Shown: in pieces, positions 20,720-31,333 of the stretch
Layout: each line of letters opens with the position of its first letter
Position numbering within the stretch: the first letter of the stretch is position 1
Assembly: GCA_958510875.1 (NCBI GenBank)
Contig: OY294068.1
Span: forward strand, 84,478,116 to 84,542,115
Origin: Endomychus coccineus
Taxonomy: Eukaryota > Arthropoda > Insecta > Coleoptera > Endomychidae
DNA length: 64,000 nucleotides
Direction: 5' to 3'
Position numbers and translations under genes: made by a program
Notes under the pieces: model-generated
What the model was told of the DNA's origin: nothing
Database searches by the model: none
The model's input: the letters and a program-made list of their open reading frames with translations, nothing else

Positions 20720-21199
20720 TGCGATTTGGCAACATTGCATTCTATTGCATCAAGTCTATCAAGTTTAAATGTGTCTGTTTTGAACATGTGTTACAGTGAG
20801 AAGAAAATTACAGTATTTTAATCTCCCTTCTTGATAACCTTAGATATTAAACTATTTATCTCGTGGAAAATGGTTTTATTATAAGAAAAAGCACAGTATA
20901 ATTTATTGAAAAAATTTACTTAATATTATTTAGTAACATTTCTGTGAGTTGAATAAAATAAATCCTGTGAATATTTTGAAATATTCAAAGTCATATACCG
21001 TTCAACAATAAAACATAAAATAACAAAACTAAAAATTTATTTGAAAACGGTTTCAAATCAAAGTGCCGTACTTTGGCTAATAAACAAAGCTGTTTTCAAG
21101 ATCTCTAGCTTCTAGTATTTGCAACTATAATTAGTTATGGAAAGTAAACAATTGTTCATTGGAAATTGGGAGGGCCAAGTTCAATATGTTACAAAATAT
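20720..21199. other. 3' flank of the recombinase gene
   Basis: AT-rich non-coding sequence. On the minus strand an AATAAA hexamer at about 21037-21042 lies roughly 160 nt past the stop codon at 21200 and is a candidate polyadenylation signal. Confidence 0.4.
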
Positions 21200-21848
21200 T
21201 TACTTCTGCTTGAAAACGTTATAAACAAAAGTTTTAATCCTCACCCAGTCTTTATTGGTCATTTTATTTCCGTTTATTTTGAGAAATTCATTACACTCGT
21301 ATTTTTTAGGGGTTTTTCTTTTACATACATGTTCTTTGAAGTACTCTAATACAATTTTTTTTTCTTCATCCGACCACCGAATTCTGCCAGATTTTTTTTC
21401 ATTACTCATATTGTTTGATGAAGTTTTGTCTGCACTATACATGTTTTCAACATTACATTGTTTCTTTCTAAATTTATCCGAATTTGCACTATGCTTTTTT
21501 TTGTTATATTCTTTCATTGTCCGTTTTTTTCCGTCTTCCATCTTCCTAGTATCTACATATTTGTTCCCAATATTTTCTGGATTATCGTTCTCTATCTCAA
21601 AATCTATATTTGTCTTATTGATATCAGATCCACACTCAACTATTTCTTCAGCAGATGCAGACGTAATAACGCCTTGATATTGACTGTTCTCATCATATTC
21701 ATCTATTTCTGAATCGGAATCGTTGAAAACATCGTTTTCTAGTTGAATATCGTCCAAACTTTTGCCCTTAAATTCCTTTCTTTTTCCTTTTTCGAGTAGA
21801 AGTAGTACTTTTGCAACTTTGGCCGTTTGATATATATCCTGAGGGAGC
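21200..21848 (-). CDS. Exon 4 of the recombinase-like gene
   Basis: The acceptor TTATGCTTTCCAG precedes G|CTCCCTCAG. The first base completes the split Arg codon left by exon 3, giving EFYR|LPQDIYQTAK. The exon encodes LPQDIYQTAKVAKVLLLLEK, an acidic middle with many Asp/Glu/Asn, a Lys-rich segment and the C-terminal Myb/SANT-like helices, ending at the stop at 21200. An upstream in-frame ATG (21859) lies inside the acceptor sequence and is not the start. Confidence 0.85.
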
Positions 21849-24800
21849 CTGGAAAGCATAATGATTTATCTTCAAAATATTTTCGTGGTAACAAATATTA
21901 ATAAAGGTCTATACATTTATCATCAATTTGCGGATACAAGCAATAAGGAATAATAGATGCTGATATAAATCAATGAGAAGAATTGATCTTGTTATCTTCT
22001 GATATAGTTCAAACGAATTATTCAATAATGGACTCCAAAGTGAATGTTCCCGGTGGAGTAAAAAAGATTTGACTAGGTCGGGAATATGGTACTCTCACGT
22101 AAAAATGCGACTGAACAAAATTTGTTCCCCGTAAAATTTCTTATATGGTGCATGTGATGCGATATGCCAAATTGAAAAATCAGCCTTTGCTTACCCAATT
22201 TTTGTCCATCGTTAAATCCCATCAATCTTCATCGTATTTTGTGAAAAAGTAACTTCAACACCAATAGTTTTGCTTAACTTGAGAGTTAATTAAAAGCACG
22301 TTTCAAGTTTAAGCAGTGACGGAGAAAAACGCAGAGATGCAAATTCGTCCAGGATTTTTTAAAATATTCCAAGAAGCCTCAATGACAATATCCCACATCG
22401 ATTTTTCATAAGTTTCAATTTATAAGACCGGGAATGTCTTAACGAAGGGATTTTTTTCTTTGTTAATAACATTCCAGGAAGCGGAAAATAAACTAGTCGA
22501 AATTTTCAAAGCACAGAGAAGAAGTACTCGATAAAAGTACATAGCGTGACATGGCGGAAAAAAAAAGCGCTTACCGGGCGCGGTGGTGGGAGGTGATGAT
22601 CGCAGCGACTTCTTAATCGAAAAGCGTTAGAAAAATTCGAAATATCGGCTTCTATACTACTGAGGAAGATGATTTTTTCTTGAATTTAGTATGCCGGAAC
22701 GGAAGAAATTTAATGGCTGGCTCCGGTTTGCTCTATTATTGAAATATTTCCATGGGCTTATAAATAAAAATTTACAAAAACTCAATGCGGCATATTCTTG
22801 TAGCTTTGCCGTATTTTTCTGTGTCATTACTTGAACTTGGAACGTGCTTTCAGTCAACTTTTCAATTAAACAAAAACTATTGGACGTACAGAAATCGGGT
22901 TAACCGTACCGTCAATAATAAGTTGAAGTTAGTCTTTCTTAAAATACAATGAAGATTGATTGGTTTTGGCAATTGATTTTTCTTTAATAGGCGTTTTTTT
23001 GATGAATTTTTTTACACTTCCTCCATTTGCAAGAATAATTTCGCAATTTTTCATATCGCTTAAAAGATACTTTACAGTAAATTTTATGAGGAACAAATTT
23101 TGTTCGGTCACATTTTCACGTTAAACTACTAGTTTCTGAAATCTAACTCAAGTTTTGAAGGAATAATCAGTTCATTTTACACTATTTTAGAAATTTTTGT
23201 TAATAACTCAACCAGCTAACTTTTGAGCACCGGAGTACAAATTCTAATCCAATTGTTTATTTTGCTCTACCTCGAACATTTAGTCAAAAAGGAAATTTGC
23301 CTGGACTAATACTTCCATATCGGTATAAAATTATCCTGTGAACAATTACCAGAATTTAAGCAATTATCGGGGTTTTAAATACCTGACGAATGAGTTCTTT
23401 CAGAGATGCAAGTAACGGGTATCTATGGTTTCGGCGTTTACGTAGTGTAAATTCATATTACTTCGGAAGTTGGAGAATAAAACTCAAATTTTACACAAAA
23501 CTTTTAACATTTAATTTAAAAATGCTGACAAATTGTTTCACCACACTGTGGCATTTCCAAAGCAAGGAGTTATCAACTAAAGCTGAATCTAAAAGTATGT
23601 CCTTAAATATCAGGGATCAGAATGTGGTACAAATTGAGGGATGGGGATGGATAATGGTGGGAGTGTATTCACAAAATTGTTAACAAGCGATGAATTATAT
23701 GTATCAATTCGATCATTTAAAATTACATTATTATTGTTTTTTGAGTGTTTCAATATTTCTATGGATTCTAATACATTAAGCTTATGTCCTTTTCCCTGAA
23801 TATGTAGAATATCGGGATTAAGGGTGAAATTGTGGTTATGTTCTAACAGGTGATTTGCGTAATTAGAGTCCTCTTTTTTGACCCTGTAACTTCTCAAATG
23901 TTCGTTGAACCTTACGCTGAAACTGCGTCCAGTTTGTCCTATGTACAAAGCACTTCAGTCATCACATCTCAGTCTGTAAACTCCAGATTTCTTTAATTTA
24001 ACTTTTTTAGATTTCGAGTTATTAATATAGGAGCTTAGGTCATTTGTTGTTTTAAAGGCGACGTTTTTATCCTGTTTTTTAAGGAATTGAGATAGTTTTA
24101 GTGAATGTTTACCTAATTATGTTAGACATGTGAAATTTGATTTTGTATTATTATTAATTTGCGGATAAATTATGTTTAAGGCTTTTTCATTGAATTTATT
24201 TTGGAGTATTTTATTAATTATCTTGACATTATAACCGTTATTTTTGGCAATATCTATGATTCTGTTGCTGTAATTTCCATTTAGAATTAAACAGAATCAT
24301 AGATATTGCCAAAAACAACGGTTATAATGTCAAGATAATTAATAAAATACTCCAAAATAAACTCAATAAAAAAGCCTTAAACATAATTTATCCGCAAGTT
24401 AATAATAATACAAAATCAAATTTCACATGTCTAACATATTTAGGTAAACATTCACTAAAAATATCTCAATTCTTTAAAAAACAGGATAAAAACGTCGCCT
24501 TTAAAACAACAAAAACCTATGCTCGTATATCAATAACTCGAAATCTAAAAAAGATAAATTGAAGAAATCTGGAGTTTACACACTGAGATGTGATGACTGT
24601 AGTGCTTTGTACATAGGACAAACTGGACGCAGTTTCAGCGTAAGGTTCAACGAACATTTGAGAAGTTACAGGCTCAAAAAAGAGGACTCTAATTACGCGA
24701 ATCACCTGTTAGAACATAACCACAATTTCACCCTTAATCCCGATATTCTACATATTCAGGAAAAAGGACATAAACTTAATGTATTAGAATCCATAGAAAT

Positions 24801-27800
24801 ATTGAAACACTCAAAAAACAATAGTTATGTAATTTTAAATGATCAAATTATTGATATATATAATTCACCACTTGTTAACAATTTTGTGAACACACTCCCA
24901 CCATTATCCACCCCCATCCCTCAATTTGTACCATATTCTGATCCCTGATATTTAAGGACATACTTTTAGATTTAGCTCTAGTTGTAACTCCTTGTTTTGA
25001 AAATGCCACAGTGTGGTGAAACAAGTTGTCAGCATTTTAAAATTAAATGTTAAAAGTTTTGTGTAAAATTTGAGTTTTATTTATTCTTCAACTTCCGAAG
25101 ATAATTTAATCTAGAATACTTGCCTATAAAATTCAGCATGTGTTTTTTGTGTATGGCCTATAAATGTTGCAATTTGTTCAATTTCGTCAGCTTGCATTGC
25201 CATTAATTGTAAGGTCGTCGCAATATGTTTTCGAAACCGTGTTGATGTTAATAGAGCAGGTTTTTGAGCTCCTGAGTTTTTTGCTAGTCGTCTTATAATG
25301 TTTGCTCCTGCCATCCATTTATTTCTAGATCCAGGATTTGCAAATAAATACGGATTTGTGTTTGGAACTAGATCACTTGTGTTCCTGATCTTCATTAAAC
25401 ATGCAATATATTTCTGAATTCGTTTCGAAAATAAAATTGGTACAGGTTTAGAACCCTTTCCCCCAGTTACAATTCTTTTAAATTGCTTGTTCAATATTTT
25501 TTCGACGGTTGTCAACGATTCACTGAATGCTTCATGCTCGACATTAGAACCATCGTTGCTATAAGTTTCAATTGTCAAATACTGAACCTCTCCAACCCTT
25601 TTTCTGTTGAACATTACTGTTAGTGATAAAACGCATTCTGCCAATACTTTATAATTTTTGCTTATATCAATTTTCTCAGTTAATTTGTAATATGCTTTTT
25701 CAGCAAGCTCATTCAAATACGTTTGAAGAACAAGAATGTCTTCTGCTATTGGTAATTGGGTTGGTTTTTTCCATTGTTTTTCTTGAAGAGTTTTCAACGC
25801 CAAACTTGATAGTTCATTGCACCAATGCCCTTCGATTAATTTTTTCAAATCTTCTATTTCCGATTTTTTTTGTTTTCTGTCACCCCAACGTATATTTGGG
25901 ATATTCCTGTTTTCCAAGACCAATTTGAACGCAACATTACAAATTTGCTTGAGATTTGTTCCCATATGCAGTGCCAAAGAAGGTGCTTTAAAGCTCTTTT
26001 CATTTACGTCATACCCACTTATAACCTTAGCTGCATAAATTAATTGCCCGAACATTTCTGGTTTGAGCAGATCGAAAAATCCTCGGATGTCTGTATCAGT
26101 TTTTCGTATTTCTTTGAGCATTCTAGCCATTTCTCTTATCTTATTAGATATTACAACGGCCATCTGTTGCCTTTTATGCTTTACTAAAAGGTATTCTCCA
26201 TATAAACATATCAGTGGATCAGTTTTTGCTATCATACTTATATCATCAGCACGCATAATTCCGAATACTTCGATTTTAATTCGAGCTGAATTTAGAAATG
26301 TCTGATTTTTTGATGTCTCTAACGCCAGAAAAGTCTGAGAGTCGCTCAAACAATTTCTCCCGGAGTCAGCAATATTTTCCGGCTTATGTTTGCATCGTTT
26401 CACATGTTTGTATAAAAGTTGCTTAGTGTAGTGCCCCAAGCAATAAGAACACACAAAATAATCAGTTTTGGGATTTTTGGAAGTTCTTGTTGGATTTAAT
26501 ACATTCTTTTCAACCTTCAGGTGAAAATAGCCTCGTTTCCGTAAAGCGGCCAACATAGCTAAACGGTCTTTACTTCCTGGTTTGAATTTTTTAATTTGTT
26601 TCACTTGTTCATCATCCTTATGGTGTCTAAATAAATGTCTTGGAAAGTGCGTTATTACATCTTCATAACATAGCGGACAAATTGTTGGTCGTTCTCTGGC
26701 GGAAGGTTTTTTGATGTACCGCTGCTGACTGGACCCCTAAAATATATAAATCACCCTTACATAGGATCAATCATGTAAATTTAGTAATTTAAAAAAAAAC
26801 AGATGAAAAAGAATTTTCAAACGACAGGTGTAAATCCTTCTCAAATACAAAATGAAAGGCTTCTTTCTATATTGAATCGTTTGTATAATAATTTACAAAA
26901 TAATTTATTGTAGAACACTTCATCAAGCTTTTCCGTTTGTATTTGAGAAGTCGAAATATGGAGAAAAAATTGCCCGAAGATAAATTGTCTATACAGACCT
27001 TCCAAACGACACAATGTGATTATTTAGATGTCAATAGTCCTTAATGAAGCATTTTTCCCACCAATCGTCGCGATGGATTCGGAATTTGATGAAATTTGGC
27101 GAGTAGGTTCATATGGTGTCCAGAATGATATGTGAGAAATACGAACTCGCTCTCTTTGTTTGAGGTTGAGTTATTGGCCAAAATCCATTTGAGGTTGGGA
27201 AACCGTAAGAATATGTCAAAAATGGTCAATTTTGGAAAAGAATTAAATTTTAAACATTGAAATTGTTGGTCATGTTAAAATGAACATTTTTATCTTCAGA
27301 AGTTTTTTTTAATCAAGTTTGTTAAGAAAAACCAGAGATAGTCCACATTTACATGAAAGGGAAGAGGTAGAAAATATGTATTTTAAACGATCCAAAAAAT
27401 TGAAGTCTATAGATAAGACCTAAGTGTATATTTTTCATTGAATATAATTACAATGCAATTTTTCCCAAAATTGACCATTTTTCTTTTTTGACATGATTTT
27501 TTTATCTCGATAAGTTCTTACGGTTTTCTAACCTCAAACCCGTCAAAATCCAAATCGATCGCGACGATTGGTGATCCAGAACATTTTCTCGGCTTCATTG
27601 ACTGGACTTATATTATAAACTGAGGAAAAAATATTCTTATTTCGAAACTCACTTCACATGAAGGTGATCGATGTCTAACGTTAATCTGGATTATATCTTG
27701 CTTCCTGGACCTTATTGAAGAGGATTTCAATTGTTTATCTTCCGGGTTCAAAATGTAATTTGATTCCTTACTGGCAGTTGACATTTCAAGGTCAGTTGAA

Positions 27801-30522
27801 TTTGTGGAAAATTCTAACGTATTTATATCAAGTATCTTCTCGAAATATCTGTTTTCTGATTCAACTTCAATTTCAATTTCGTCCTGTGATGAGTCACTGA
27901 CAGTGAAGTCATTTTTTTCTTTTGGTTTCGCATCAGACTTTTCTGTGATATCCCATGAAAAATCACAATTGCTGTTTGTTTCACTATCTGTTATGATTGA
28001 GGAGGACTCGGAAGATGCCTCCGTACAGGTCCTTCCATATACTATTGAATTAGGAACTTGTACTATGGGAGATGTTACTTCGGATTCCACAACATTGCTA
28101 TCCTTCCCTTCTGAGGGTGATTTTGATTTATTTACAGTGCATAGTTCCTGAAAATAACCGATGATTCCCATCAACATTCTGTACTCATTGAAAATATTCT
28201 GCCAAGTACATATACAGGGTGTGAATAGATAACAAAATAAATCCTTGTTGAAAAATAAGGTGGGTCTTTCATATAAAATTTTTCTCTTAATCACTTCGTT
28301 TTCGAGATACAGGGGGTGTTGAAATTGAAAAAAAAAATTATTTTTTGCGAATATCTCCGGAACCGTTAATCGTACAGAAAACAGCTTTTGTGAGCAATCT
28401 CTACTCATAGTAAGCTATGTTTCGTGCAAAAAGATTTTGAAGGGGTAGTGTTTGTGTTTCTCCCCAACTTCTACACCACTAGAAAAAGTACGGTTTTGAG
28501 ATGCCTGTTTGAACCGCCTATATTTTCTACACAAAAAAAGTACTCCTGGTTATAAGCTCTAAAGTTAACCGTTTTCGAGAAAAATCAACTTTTATGTTGA
28601 AAACATGGTCAATTTTTGGTTTTGTTACTTGTGTAAGGAAATTCCGTTTAATTGGTAAAAAATTTATTTTATTTCAAAGAATTGACAATGTTTTTCAACA
28701 TAAAAGTAGATTTTTCTCGAAAATGGTTAACTTTAGAGCTTATAACCAATTGTGCCTTTTTTGTGTAGAAAACATTGGCAGTTCAAATGGGCATCTCAAA
28801 ACCGTACTTTCTCCAGTGGCGTAGAAGTTAGAGAGAAAAACAACCACTACCCCTTCAAAATCTTCACCAATTATAGATAAAAAAATAATTTTATCGCACA
28901 AAACATAGCTAACTATGAGTAGAGATTGCTCACAAAAGCTGTTCTCAGTACGACAAACGGTTCCAGAGATATTCGCAAAAAACTAAATTTTTTTTCAATT
29001 TCAACACCCTGTATCTCGGAAACGAAGTGATTTAGAGAAAAATTTTATATGAAAGACACACCTAATTTTTCAACAAGGAATCACCCCCTGAATTTTCTCG
29101 CAGTCATCCATTTACACTCGTATAATACATTGCTTTCTCTCATACGTCAGAAGAAAAATAAACACCTCGAACTCGATTTATACGAGAATAATATCAAACT
29201 CAATGAGTCTTGCAATAAAAACATATTTTGCTATGAATGATATACCGGGTGTCCCAGTATACATGTTCCAATGAATTAAATTTTATGATCTCCAAGTCGT
29301 TCAAGGAACCTTCAACTGAGGAAAACAAAAATTGAAAGTCACTCCCGGTTTGACCAGAAGTGACTCTGAATTTCCAATTTCCAAATAGCACCCTGTATGT
29401 TTTTTGCAATTTTTGATTTCTACTCGAAATTATCTTTCCAACGATGTATCACTATCAAAGTTACAAAGGAATGTATTCAAATGTTTCCATGGCACACTAA
29501 GGTTTTCATTTAAAAATTATTAATTCTTCGAGTTCTACTACAATTCTAATAATTTGAAATTTGACGTTCTCTCCATTATCTCGAATGCAAAATTGTTCAT
29601 GGATTATCAATTATTATTTAAGTCAAAATCAAAATTACACAAAATATCGTAGCCTACTGCAATTCTATCAATTTGAAATTTCAATTGACGTTTTCTCCAT
29701 CAAATTAAATGTTAAATACAGTGTAATACATCGTTGGAAAAATAATTTTGAGTAGAAATCAAAAATTGCAAAAAATATACAGGGTGCTATTCGAAATAAA
29801 AAAGTCGGAGTCACTTCCGGTCAAACCGGTTTGACCGGAAGTGACTTACAATTTTTGTTTCTCTCAATTGGAAGTTCCTTGAACGAATTGGAGATCATGA
29901 AATTTTCAAATTTTTCTCTTCCGAAATGGCTGAGATAATACATTGAAACAGGTATACTGGGACACCGGGAATATGTCATAATGGCAGCTGTCAAAATTTT
30001 AGTGCTTGTTTAATGCTTATCCTTGGGTCCGAATCATATGGAAATGATAATAAACACAATGATTTTGGCTATAGTAAAGGTTTTCCGTCATTTCAAAAAG
30101 ACAGACTGTTTGTTCCTCATTGTTGGACTCTACCTAATATAACATTGAACTTGGGTCAAAAATCAAGTGGTCGGAATTTTTACCATCACAAAGCTCATTC
30201 GTTATCGTAGTAAATCTACAGTGCAAATGCTTTTTTCCGATGCATAAGTTTCGGAAAATATATAGAAAAATTATGATAAATCAGCTTTTAATTTACAAAA
30301 AAATTATATTCATGTTCATAAAAAAAGTGATATAAAAATAATGTATGTGAATATACGTACCTCATTTGAAATATCATGACCTGAATTAGGTGATGTGCTC
30401 TCCCTAGGGGTAACTATCTCAGAACTATCGCCCCGAAATACTACAGATACATTATTATCATCAGATACTACTGCCAATTTATTCTCAATCGCCAATCTTA
30501 CTAAAAACTCAGTTCGCTTCAT
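21200..30522 (-). CDS. Spliced zinc-finger / tyrosine-recombinase-like protein, four exons
   Basis: Join of 30522-30361, 28147-27653, 26736-25124 and 21848-21200: 2919 coding bases, about 972 residues. Phases are 0, 0 and 2, and every junction agrees. Domains: acidic Ser/Thr-rich N-terminus (1-219); zinc finger C239/C242/H253/H257; second finger C315/C318/H330/C334; helical core; tyrosine-recombinase domain with Arg in NRKRVGE (~599), Lys in GGKGSK (~646), TRFRKHIAT with Arg ~721, GH ~747 and Tyr ~756; then LPQDIYQTAK and an acidic linker; Myb/SANT-like tail 910-972 (RWSDEEKKIVLEYF...WVRIKTFVYNV). The first His of the usual HxxR box is Thr. DNA binding and strand exchange via a 3'-phosphotyrosine are inferred from the family. 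It could be an active Crypton-like element or a domesticated gene. Confidence 0.82.
22096..23128. repeat. Inverted-repeat DNA element in intron 3
   Basis: The ends are inverted copies about 45 bp long containing GAACAAAATTTGTTCC (22115 and, inverted, near 23100), with CACGTAAAAATGCGAC at the left and a matching AACGTGAAAATGTGAC at the right on the opposite strand. The interior has no coding capacity. It is likely a non-autonomous transposon in the intron. No target duplication was identified. Confidence 0.5.
23610..23948 (-). pseudogene. GIY-YIG endonuclease domain of Penelope family 2 (left arm)
   Basis: 112 codons from MYIGQTGRSFSVRFNEHLRS to the natural C-terminus QFVPHSDP. The frame upstream is closed by a stop, so there is no RT domain. 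The GIY half-motif is lost to that stop, and YIG, the Arg and His regions and the downstream ILHIQ helix are visible. It is a nonfunctional remnant. Confidence 0.75.
24559..24948 (+). pseudogene. GIY-YIG endonuclease domain of Penelope family 2 (right arm)
   Basis: 129 codons beginning in KKSGVYTLRCDDCSALYIGQ, a complete GIY-YIG entry, and ending QFVPYSDP. Upstream, 24290-24545, homologous linker sequence (ALNIIYPQ, LTYLGKHSLKISQF) is present but in another frame. RT is absent, so the copy is dead. It is the mirror of 23948-23610 with scattered substitutions. Confidence 0.75.
25124..26736 (-). CDS. Exon 3 of the recombinase-like gene
   Basis: 537 codons plus two bases. It opens after TATATATTTTAG with GSSQQRYIKKPSARE and both zinc fingers, and holds the whole recombinase catalytic domain up to HAEFYR. 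The donor is AG|GCAAGT, the strong consensus of the minority GC-AG intron class. Reading through it instead gives a premature QVF stop at 25111. Splicing restores the conserved continuation EFYRLPQDIYQTAK. The open frame extends upstream of the GTG at 26604 to the acceptor at 26736, so that GTG is not a start. Confidence 0.88.
27035..27606. repeat. Foldback element in intron 2
   Basis: Inverted arms of about 140-200 bp. Both contain CCAATCGTCGCGAT (27062 and, inverted, about 27565), a TAAGAA/TTCTTAC-type stretch and TCAATTTTGGGAAA-like sequence, around a 200-bp AT-rich centre. No protein. It is probably a MITE or foldback transposon. Confidence 0.5.
27653..28147 (-). CDS. Exon 2 of the recombinase-like gene
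   Basis: 165 codons, acceptor TTATTTTCAG|GAA and donor GAA|GTGAGT, phase 0 at both ends. The peptide is acidic and Ser/Thr-rich (for example ASSESSSIITDSETNSNCDF and SDSSQDEIEIEVESENRYFE) and likely disordered. The open frame continues past both splice sites to 28408 and 27608, but those extensions fall in repeat and intron sequence. Confidence 0.75.
28215..29090. repeat. Long foldback element in intron 1 (A)
   Basis: Two imperfect inverted arms of about 400 bp (28215-28612, 28680-29090). Matching blocks include AGCAATCTCTACTCATAGT with its complement, TCAAAACCGTAC and TCATATAAAATTTTTCTC. The outer ends carry CAGGGTGT/CACCCCCTG-type sequence, common at the tips of insect non-autonomous elements. 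Short open frames inside are chance. Confidence 0.65.
29245..29969. repeat. Foldback element in intron 1 (B)
   Basis: Terminal inverted CCGGGTGTCCCAGTATAC (29245; inverted at about 29952-29969), with longer imperfect arms that include GGTTTGACCGGAAGTGACT blocks and GCACCCTGTATGTTTTTTGC with its inverse. 725 bp, no coding capacity. It belongs to the same class of repeat as the preceding element. Confidence 0.65.
30361..30522 (-). CDS. Exon 1 of the recombinase-like gene
   Basis: 54 codons from the ATG at 30522 (MKRTEFLVRLAIENKLAVVS) to AATGAG|GTACGT, a good donor, phase 0. It joins in frame to exon 2 (ISNE|ELCTVNK). The continuation past the donor (VRIFTYIIF) is hydrophobic and soon stops, as expected of intron. 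An additional small exon between 1 and 2 cannot be excluded. Confidence 0.65.
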
Positions 30523-30658
30523 TATAAAGATGCACTAATTGTATCAAGTAACTGAAATGGCGCGGTCTCTTTTTGTCTGTCTGGGCTGCGTTAAAATTTA
30601 ATAAATCTGGAGGACACGGAATTGAGAATGCAATATTTCAATTTAATACAACACCGCT

Positions 30659-30801
30659 GGGCTTCGTGAAATCAGAAGCCCGTGTATTTTGTATATAGCA
30701 GGTCTTCCTACTTGCGGTGATACATATACAGGAACATATACAGATCTTAGTCCCTCGTACACCTAAACCCGGGCTTCGCTTCACCTTGCATAGAGGGCTT
30801 C
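30659..30801. promoter_or_regulatory. Cluster of GAAGCCC motifs, right of the recombinase gene
   Basis: Four exact heptamers at 30659 (reverse), 30675, 30771 (reverse) and 30795 (reverse), starting 137 bp upstream of the ATG and ending just before a (TA)n tract. They mirror the five at 20364-20719. Since this is the 5' flank of the gene the motifs could be promoter elements. Their presence also on the 3' side favours end-recognition sites. Confidence 0.45.
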
Positions 30802-30820
30802 GTAGAATCCGTAGGGCAAG

Positions 30821-30934
<114 letters not shown>

Positions 30935-30994
30935 GAACTGGATTCTCGGGTATTGATCCGCGTTGTATGGTTTCGGTCCTCAAAAGGACCAATT

Positions 30995-31036
30995 TCACGA
31001 CGTTTCGGCAAAGTCGCATTTGCCATCTTCAGGTGA
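30995..31036 (-). ncRNA. Hammerhead-like motif, unit B left arm
   Basis: Minus strand: TCAC, CTGAAGA, extra T, stem II GGCAAA-TGCGAC-TTTGCC, GAAA, palindrome ACGT, C, GTGA. Helix I pairs TCAC with GTGA, helix II has six pairs, and the predicted cleavage follows the C before GTGA. The ACGT helix III would be stable only in a dimer, as in other minimal hammerheads. Confidence 0.62.
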
Positions 31037-31085
31037 TTCGACCGTAGAGTCTGGAAAATCTAGGCGAACAGACTCTACGGTCGAA

Positions 31086-31127
31086 TCACCTGAAGATGGC
31101 AAATGCGACTTTGCCGAAACGTCGTGA
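31086..31127 (+). ncRNA. Hammerhead-like motif, unit B right arm
   Basis: The same 42-nt motif on the plus strand in the inverted arm, with all core positions kept. Confidence 0.62.
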
Positions 31128-31218
31128 AATTGGTCCTTTTGAGGACCGAAACGACACAACGCGGATCAATACCCGAGAATCCAGTTCTACACATTACGTC
31201 CGCGAGAACCTAAGAAGA

Positions 31219-31221
<3 letters not shown>

Positions 31222-31308
<87 letters not shown>

Positions 31309-31333
31309 CATATATATATATATATATATATAC
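31222..31333. repeat. (TA)n microsatellite
   Basis: About 110 bp, with a TATTTATACATA interruption. Its right end abuts the poly(A) tail (T run on this strand) of the REL-type element. Confidence 0.97.

Larger units (their letters stand above)
23421..25100. mobile_element. Penelope (second family) palindrome inserted in intron 3
   Basis: Two inverted copies of the last ~0.83 kb of a Penelope-like element meet tail-out at 24268-24290. The left arm reads on the minus strand (GIY-YIG frame 23948-23610). The right arm reads on the plus strand (24559-24948), both with IGQTGRSFSVRFNEHLRSY. The left arm has an in-frame stop before the GIY motif (TGA in the CDD(C)SA region) and the upstream coding is frameshifted in both. 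Near both outer ends is a decayed hammerhead-like block (TTGAAAATGCCACAGTGTGG, then TGAAAC). Outer ends carry the inverted ACTTCGGAAGTTG. The same family and geometry recur at 53320-56325. Confidence 0.8.

Noticed and set aside
25111..25123. Stop at 25111 as the natural end of the recombinase
   Set aside because: Splicing at AG|GCAAGT joins exon 4 and restores the conserved continuation after FYR.
26602..26604. GTG at 26604 as the start of the recombinase protein
   Set aside because: The frame stays open upstream with a good zinc finger to a splice acceptor at 26736.
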